DNA of 64,000 nt from Delphinapterus leucas (lineage: Eukaryota > Chordata > Mammalia > Artiodactyla > Monodontidae), in the NCBI RefSeq assembly GCF_002288925.2, contig NW_022098044.1, positions 16,510,197-16,574,196 on the forward strand, in the 5' to 3' direction. The translations under genes and the position numbers were made by a program. Under the pieces are notes generated by a model, which saw nothing but the letters and a program-made list of their open reading frames with translations, did not search any database and was not told where the DNA came from. Positions 56,906 through 64,000 of this stretch are shown piece after piece (within the stretch, counting starts at the first letter, position 1; every line of letters starts with the position of its first letter).

Positions 56906-58930
56906 ATAGTCACCGGGCAGACGCAGGGGCCTGAATACATTCCCGAACACACCAGCACTTCACCCCCATGACCACCTGTGGCTCCCTGCTCAGGGTGATG
57001 AGCCTGCTCTGCCCTTGAAGGGGGGACAGCCCTCAACCAATGCAGGATAGGAGCTGGGGACAGAGAGTCCGGCTTCTCTGTCCCCGGGGGGAGGGGCACT
57101 GCAGTGTGTTTGGCACAATCTCCCGGAGGCCCTCAGGGGGACTGCACCCAGGTGCCCACAGCGATAATGGCTCATCAACTGTCCTCCTGGCTCACTTCCC
57201 TGTCTCACCTCTGACTCCCCACCAATGCATCCTGGGACACCCCTCAGATCAACCACTTGCACTAGGATCCTATCCCAAGCTCTGCTTCTGAGGGAGCCCA
57301 ACCTAAGACCGTCGTTTTATCGCTGGGCAGAGGAGGGACGGACAGACGAGGGAGGGAGAAGTGGCCAGACACGGAGGGGTGTAGATGAGGCAGCCACCAC
57401 CCAGGCCAGAGCTCGTGGTTCTCAGGGCCGAGAACAGCATCTTCTTGTGTGTTGGGCAGGGATGTTCCCGTCAGGCCTAAGGTAAAGCCTGCTCAGGGGA
57501 AGCTGCTGGGAGACACTGCTCTCCCCTGCGCTGCCCACCCTGGAGAAGCGGTATCAGCATTTCTTGACTCTCTAAGCAGCAGCCCACCAAGCTACTGAAG
57601 GCATATTTGGGGCAGGTAGTAAACCCCAGGCTGTTTTCCAGAAAGTTCTATAACTGGCTTAGGCCCCTGGAAGTGTGAAGAACACCCCAGCTGTGTGGTT
57701 TGGCTCCCTCTCCTGGGTCACTGAGGCAGCTGGGGGATTGCAGAGATCCTCAGGGTGCAGGGGTAACCACTAGAAGACCAGTTTTTAAAGTATCAATGTA
57801 ATCTGTTCCCGGCTTACATCCTGGTGGGCAGAGGGAATGTGTGAGAACCACAGCAACCCACTTCCGCATTCTAGCTCGTTCCCACAAGAAATTTAAAGGA
57901 CACCAAACGTCATCTCCAGGGTGTGGTGGTGCCACAGGCAAATTAAAGGAGGATTCAGAGCTTGGAGTAGAATCTCGGTTGAAGGCCGGTGGCTAGAAAT
58001 GGGTGGAGAGTTTGCAGGACAAACTTTAACATCAAGGTAGAAAATAAGAGAGAAGTCAGAGGAGAAGAATCTAATCGCGATGAGATAGCTACTGTCCTTG
58101 CCCTGCCCACACCCTGTGGACCAGTGCTCTGGCTGACTGCCACTGCCAGTGTCACCTCTTTGCTTGAGGCTCTCTCAGAGCTGTAGACGATCAGCTACAT
58201 TGATTCAAGGAATCAATACCCCCAGCCCTCAACCAACCGCTGACAAGTTGGAGTATAAATACCCCCACTCCCTTGCCCCTTGGATGGGATAATCTTCTAC
58301 TATTGATACATCCCACATTTCAAGCTCCAGCTGCCCATGGTGGGAACTGGCTTCCTAACACCCTTTTGTTGGCTGCCCGCCCTCCCTTGTCTCATTTCCC
58401 CCAACTCCTTACAGTAGGTCTCAGGTTTTGCTTCCGGGGGATCCCAGACTAAAGCAACTGGGCACCTGCTGTGTGCCAGGCACCAAGCTAGAGGCTTTAT
58501 ACATACCATGCAGACCTGATACAGCTTCTCTCAAGAAAGGAAAGCATACAACACCACCACACATAAAGGGAAAGTCCAGGCCTTTGTTTCAAAACAAACA
58601 TCTGAGATGACGCAGGGAGAGTGATCCAGTTTGAGGCCAAGCCAGGTGAGCAAAATGTGACTGAGCAGATCTTTTTCGGGTCATGAAAGCTCTGACAGAA
58701 GAAAAACAAAGCCAACGGAGGGAGAACCAGGTTTCCAAAGTATATCAAATGCACACCCGTTGTCTGGGGTTGTGTGTCCTTGCTAACACACTCTTTGGGG
58801 AAATCGTATTGCCAAAGTAGTTGGGTTTAATCTGCCCAGCCTTTGCAAATCTGCCCCTTGCTCCAGGGTTGGCCTGAATTCACCACAACACGTTAGAGGA
58901 AGAGGGGTAAAAAAGAGTTTTCTGTACCTC
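56906..58930. other. unique or very old repeat sequence, no gene
   Basis: 'gctctgcttctgagggagcc' (about 57280) and 'ggttttgcttccgggggatc' (about 58424) share a degenerate end motif, suggesting two members of one ancient unnamed repeat. No exon recognised. Confidence 0.35.
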
Positions 58931-59440
58931 TTCCAGGACAGGCAGAGTGAACTCTAGTTAAGTTTGGGAGCTGATCATTAGCATCTCATTAATGACTCTA
59001 ACCTCTCCTAAGCGCAGAGAAGGCACAGAAAATCATTGCCTAAGCCACGAGCTATAATTGCTGCCATCCCTCTAAGCAGGGGGGAAAACAGGCCATGCTT
59101 TGTGGCTTGTCTGGAACAAAAGCCCCATTCGATAATGAGGTTTCTTAATTTAGGGCAGGAGAAAACTTTTGGGTTATTAATAGGCCACAAGTGAAGGCTT
59201 GTGTTTCACTTAACTGCCCCACTTAACAAAAGAAAGTTTGCTTTGGTAATTAAAGAATTATTTTTAAGTGTTAGAGGCTTCTGGATAACCTTGAATGAAG
59301 CCTCACACGTAAAGAGGCTTTGGTGCCCCGTCTGTAAATTTAACAAACTGGGGCAAATGATCCCAAAGGCTTTGTCTAGCTCTAATGATCTATGGTTTTG
59401 TTCATCTCACTGCCTTCCCCTCATAGAGGTCCCTTCAAAT
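58931..59440. other. possible conserved noncoding element
   Basis: Repeat-free with many homeodomain-like cores (CATTAATGA, TTAATTT, GTAATTAAAG) and few signs of random decay. Base composition and motif density resemble deeply conserved enhancers. Conservation itself cannot be judged from one sequence. Confidence 0.3.
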
Positions 59441-61184
59441 TCCACATCCTAATGTTATCTGTTCTTTCTAACACTTGGGGTCTTTGGATACTGTTGGGGA
59501 CCACAGCATCTCTGGCATGTCGGGCATCTCCACTCTACTTCCCACAGAGGATCCCATCTAAGGGCTAAACATCTCACCTCTGCCACCCATGGAAAAACAT
59601 TGTCAGTTTCTTATGTTAAGTCATCGTGTATCGTCTGAGGTCTCCTCCTGGCTGAGTGAACAACATAAATCATCGCCCCAGGAGGAAGTTCATGGATCCT
59701 GGAGAGGGGCAGCCCTGCATTATGAAGGCTTTAAAACCCATACTCATAAAATATGGTGGTGAAATTCGTCTTTGAGGTTTACAGCCAACAAAATCTGTGA
59801 TGTCTCTTTTATGGATGCTTTTAATGTTCTCTGCGGAGCGGTGAGCGTCTGACCCTGGGGGAAGTGTAGGGTTGAGCTGCTTCCTGAGTGGAAACAAGAG
59901 GTGGTCACCATGTGTCCCCCGTCGGTGACCCTGCCCAGGCTGGTAAACCAAACTCCAGGCTCCAAGGGGTAACTCACCCTAGAGTCTTCTCAAGACACCT
60001 GGCTACACACAAAATGAGATGCATTCAGTTCCACCATCCAGGGTATGGGGGCTTTCCATCAGGCATTTGTCTGGGAAGGGGTGTGAGTGACCCCAGAATG
60101 ACCGGCTCCCCTCATGGGTTCTCTGTCTCAGGTCACCATGGAGAAAACATAGGATGCTCTTTGGGAGCTCTTGTGAGCATTTGCTCTCCTTGCTACTAGC
60201 TCTTGACTCCAAAGCCACCCACCATTCCCATCACACACCTAAGCACCTCGAGGAGCCTGGATCAGGCCATAGGGAGTCATGCGAGGTCCCCGTGTGCCCT
60301 GAGCCAGCCCTTCCCATCAGCCTGGCCCTCCCCAGCTTGAGCCTCCTTGGTGAGCTGGCCTCTTTCTGCTGCTCCCTAATTGCCCTGTGCAGATACTAAG
60401 CATTGTTCCTTCACAATAAACAGTAAACCTCCTGGCAGAGATCCAAAAACCAATCATCCTGAAAATTTATCACCGGCTTCTCAGACGAAAAAGACCCCAT
60501 GTCCTGGCCCAGCCTCTCTCCTCCCAGGCTTCCTGAATACCGGTGAACTTGCTGCACTCTATTTCAAAACACTTCTCACTCTGTTCAAACTGCAAAGGGC
60601 AAAGACATTTAATGAAGTTCGAGCCAACACATTTCCTCCAAGCGTCACTCCATGTTTTTAGTAATGACAACACTTTGTCTCCTTATGAAGCCTGCTGGCT
60701 CATATTAGTGGAGTTAGCAGACCCTTCCTGCCCCAGGGAGGAGTCTTTTGCCGAGGAAGCTGCATTGGGCAGATGGAAGCTCCAGGTGTCATCCAAGCGT
60801 TTTAATCGGTCTGTTTCCAACTGAGCCTTCAGGGTGGGAACCCTGGCACGCTTGTCATCATCTGGAAGGATGAGTGTGGTCCAAGAGCTTCAAAGGGCTC
60901 CTGGGATCCTAGGGAGATGCTGGTGACACTGGACTGTTCCAACTGAGAATCAGAAATCGGCTCGGTGACCCCCAATGACCACCTTAGACGCCGGTCCTGG
61001 AAAGGACCCTAGAAACAAGTTAGTGCAGGACTCAGAGTAGGCTCCTCTCTGCTAAAGGTGCCTCACACACAGGGACAAGATCTGGGGGAAAGCGGTTATT
61101 GAGGAAAGGAATTGGAAGTCTCTCTGTGGCCACATCAACCAAAGCACCTCCCTGGTTAACTGAGTATGCATTGGGCTTTTATAT
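59441..61184. other. unique sequence, no gene seen
   Basis: No confident repeat, RNA gene or coding exon in 1.7 kb. Confidence 0.4.
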
Positions 61185-61445
61185 ACATGGCTACTCTTTC
61201 TGAGCATTTACTGCACGCCACGAATTGTGCTGAGAGCTCTTTATGCCCTATCTCGTGTATTCCTCCAGCCAAGCTATGTGGAAGGAATTATTACGAACCC
61301 TATCCGTCAGGTGGGGGACATTGAGGCTCAGAGCAGCTGTGGCTCAGCAACATCACAGAGCTGTTACATGAGGGCACTGGAATCTCAGGGGGTCACACAC
61401 TGGACCCCAAACTCTTCACCACCAGGCCACACTGCACAAGCTGGT
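61185..61445 (-). repeat. MIR SINE
   Basis: 'gagcatttactgcacgccac', 'ttatgccctatctcgtgtat' and 'gacattgaggctcagagcag' are in reverse MIR order. Confidence 0.8.
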
Positions 61446-61795
61446 GACTGAAGAAAGACTCTTGACTTAAAATAAATAAATAGAAACCAATTTCTTCAGG
61501 AAATGTACATCAAAACCACAATGAGAGACCATTTGGTGCCCATTAGAATGGCTATTATCAAAAAAAACACAGAAACTAACAAATGTGGTCAGGATGTGGG
61601 GAATTTGGAACCCTTGTACATTGCTGGGTAAGAACATCAAATAGTGCAGCCACTGTGGAAAACAGTATAATTGTTTCTCAAAAAATTAAACAGAGCATTC
61701 TCATTTGATCCAGCAATTCCCCTTCTGGGTATACACCCAAAAGAATAGAAAGAAGGGACTCAGATATTTGTACACGCATGTTCACAGCAGCATTA

Positions 61796-62253
61796 CAGTA
61801 AGTCCCCTACATACGAACTTTCAAGTTACGAACTTTCAAAGATGTGAACTTGCGTTCCATCAACGTCAGGTGTGAATGACATTGCATCTTGCCCTCTGTC
61901 TCCTACTGCTGGCGATCCTTCAGCTCTACCATCTCCCACCTCCTCCCCCTCCTCCAGTCAGTAACTCTTCTTGCCTGTTCACTCGATGCCAGCCCCTGGA
62001 TGCCAGCTGTTGTACTGTAATACTGTACTTCTCAAGGTACTGCGCTGTAAGATTAAAAATGTTTTCTTTATTTTTTGTGTTTGTTTTTTCTGTATTATTT
62101 GTGTGAGGAGTATTATAAACCTATGAAGTACAGTACTGTATAACCAATTGTGTTAGTTGGGTACCTAGGCTAACTTTGTTGGACTTAACGAACAAATTGG
62201 ACTTATAAATGCACTCTCAGAACGGAACTCACTTGTATGTAGGGCACTTACTG
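61796..62253. mobile_element. Tc1/mariner-type (Tigger-like) nonautonomous element
   Basis: The ends CAGTAAGTCCCCTACATACGA and, on the other strand, CAGTAAGTGCCCTACATACAA are inverted repeats of about 20 bases with two mismatches. TA lies on both sides (61794-61795 and 62254-62255), the TA target duplication of this superfamily. Joining the flanks restores continuous L1 text. At 458 bases it has no transposase frame. Confidence 0.9.
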
Positions 62254-62687
62254 TATTCACAATGGCCGAAAGCTAGAAGCAACCCAAGCGTCAGAGGACC
62301 TTTGGATAAATGGATAAACAAAGTGCGGTCTATACATACAATGGAATATTATTCAGCCTTAAAAAGGAAGGAAATTCTGACACCTGCTACAACGTGGATG
62401 AGCTTTGAAGACATTATGCTCAGCGAGATAGGCCAGATACAAAAAGGATAAATGTTGTCTGATTCCCCTTACATGAGGTCCCTAGGGTAGTCAATTTAAT
62501 CGAGACAGAAAGTAGAATGGTGGATGCCAGGGGTAGGGGAAGAGGGGAGTGGGGAGCTGCTGTTGAATGGATACAGAGTTTCAGTTTTGCAAGATGGAAA
62601 GTGATCTGGAGATGGCGATGCTGGGGGCACAACACCGTGAAAGTGCTTAATGCCACTGAACCATACACTTTAAAACGGTTAAAATGG

Positions 62688-63028
62688 GGCTTCCCTGGTG
62701 GCGCAGTGGTTAAGACTCCGCCTGCCAATTCAGGGGACACGGGCTCGAGCCCTGGTCCGGGAGGATCCCACATGCCGCGGAGCAACTGAGCCTGTGTGCC
62801 ACAACTGCTGAGGCTGCGGTCTAGAGCCCGCAAGCCACAACTACTGAGCCCACGCGCTACAAGTGCTGAAGCCCGTGCTCCGCAACAAGGGAGGCCACTG
62901 CAGTGAGAGGCCCACGCACCGCCATGAGGAGTAGCCCCCCGCTCATGCCACTAGAGAAAGCCCGTGTGCAGCACCGAAGACCCACGCAGCCAAAAATAAA
63001 TAAAATAAATGTATTTTAAAAAGTAAAA
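62688..63028 (+). mobile_element. CHR-2-type SINE
   Basis: A full-length long form. A short TSD TAAAATGG lies at 62680-62687 and 63029-63036. Confidence 0.94.
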
Positions 63029-63176
63029 TAAAATGGTAAATTTCGTGCTCTATATTTTACCATAATGAAAAAGGTTTTTTAAAAAAAGATGAACATATTG
63101 TTTTATGTTATGTATATTTTACCACAATTTCTAAAAAAACAAGCTCTCCATTCTTTAATTGAAAAGGTGGGCCCAA

Positions 63177-63313
63177 GGACTTCCCTGGCAGTTAAGACTC
63201 TGCTCTTCCAATGCAGGGGGCACGGGTTCGATCCCCGGTCGGGGAACTAAGATCTCTCATGCCATGCTGCACAGCCAAAAAAAAAAAAAGAAAGAAAGAA
63301 AAGAAAAGAAAAT
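63177..63313 (+). mobile_element. short CHR-related SINE
   Basis: The short form lacks several bases after the head ('ggacttccctggcagttaag'). The 10-bp TSD GTGGGCCCAA lies at 63167-63176 and 63314-63323. Confidence 0.93.
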
Positions 63314-63323
63314 GTGGGCCCAA

Positions 63324-64000
63324 AGAGGAGAAACGACCTGTATAGATGGACTTCTCCTCTCTACCACACGTGGCTGTTTCTGTTCCACCCCTTTTTCTTA
63401 GCCTATAGCCACCAGGAAGCAGACATGTGGGCCACCCACTTGTGAGAGGTACTGCTGGGCAAATGCTCACTCAGGAGCAGCCTGGGAAGCAGCTCCACTC
63501 CTCTGCCTTCTTCTCCCCCTTTCTCCATCTACTGCTCATGGCCTACCTGCCTCTTCCACAGATTTTGAGGTTCTGAGGATGGGCACCAGGGCTGAAAAGT
63601 TTGTGGAAAGCTTGTGAAAAGGCTTCCTGAAGAGACTCGAGGCTGTGAGGGTGGGCAAAGGCGAGTGCCAACTCCCCCTGCTTCGCAGCGCCCCAAAATG
63701 CCATCTCTCAGGAATAATTTCCGTCCCCACAACCCCAGGCCACCCCTTTTACCTGAGGTCTTTCTGGTCCCCTGGAAGCAAATCCCTCTCTACTTTGGCT
63801 CTCTGGCGCCATCTTGTGTTATTTTTTAAACAGCCACAAAGATTTTTTTTTTTTAACTAATATCTTTAAAGAACAAAATAGTTTTCTAAGTTTTATCGTA
63901 GAAGAACTTCGGCAATATTCTATAATAACATAACAACACTAGTCTAGAAGAAAATCAGCTTCACCCACTGTTTTAGCAGCAAGCGGTCAAAGCCTTTTTT
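63324..64000. other. unique sequence, no gene seen
   Basis: No exon or confident repeat to the window end. Confidence 0.4.

Larger units (their letters stand above)
61490..63080 (+). mobile_element. old L1 3' part with two later insertions
   Basis: ORF2 end text ('acatcaaaaccacaatgaga', 'ttgatccagcaattcccctt', 'ggaatattattcagccttaa') runs to the 3' UTR ('gtgcttaatgccactgaacc') and an A-rich end. A Tc1/mariner-type element (61796-62253) and a CHR SINE (62688-63028) interrupt it. Confidence 0.8.

Noticed and set aside
11847..63313. tRNA genes suggested by repeated A-box and B-box motifs
   Set aside because: The motifs belong to tRNA-derived SINEs. No copy folds as an intact tRNA with acceptor stem and anticodon loop by eye.

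Overview
This is a stretch of mammalian nuclear genome, almost certainly from a whale or dolphin. The best marker is about 21 copies of tRNA-derived SINEs with the 'ggcttccctggtggcgcag' head. They match the CHR-1/CHR-2 SINEs of Cetacea and relatives, and several are young enough to keep good target-site duplications (TSDs). MIR, L2, MER20- and MER5-like and L1 repeats fill in a typical placental background. There are no bacterial-type operons, no CRISPR arrays and no phage-like genes.

There is one recognisable host gene. The first coding exon of FAM174B lies on the minus strand at 8086-8450, inside a CpG island (about 7940-8760) that carries its promoter. Positions 1-8085 are the start of its first intron. 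Later exons, which encode the cytoplasmic tail, lie off the left end of the window. Everything right of about 8760 is upstream of the gene. It looks intergenic, and I find no second host coding exon there. From human synteny (15q26.1, inferred) the next gene in that direction would be CHD2.

Layout: 1-8085, FAM174B intron 1 with MIR, MER20-like and L1 fragments and a (CA)n tract. 7940-8760, CpG island, exon 1 and promoter. 9-10.1 kb, an old LTR-like repeat. 10.97-12.9 kb, a fossil hAT transposon with transposase remains, later hit by a SINE and an L1. 13.2-20.1 kb, SINEs, simple repeats, a 400-base assembly gap inside a GGAA tract, and a truncated L1. 21-23.1 kb, L2 blocks. 23.7-31.7 kb, mostly L1 and SINE, including an L1 with a 5' inversion flanked by a perfect 14-bp TSD. 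32.7-33.6 kb, a probable retroviral LTR. 34-35.2 kb, L2. 35.8-41.4 kb, SINEs, nested L1 ends and unique sequence. 43.08-50.52 kb, a nearly full-length but inactive plus-strand L1. 50.9-51.2 kb, a TA-rich block. 51.5-61.2 kb, mostly unique sequence with a few repeats. 61.5-63.1 kb, an old L1 interrupted by a Tc1/mariner-type element and by a SINE.

I did not find a new biological system. The notable content is a well-preserved record of nested transposon insertions, several of which can be proven from target-site duplications, plus the structure of the FAM174B first exon and 5' leader.
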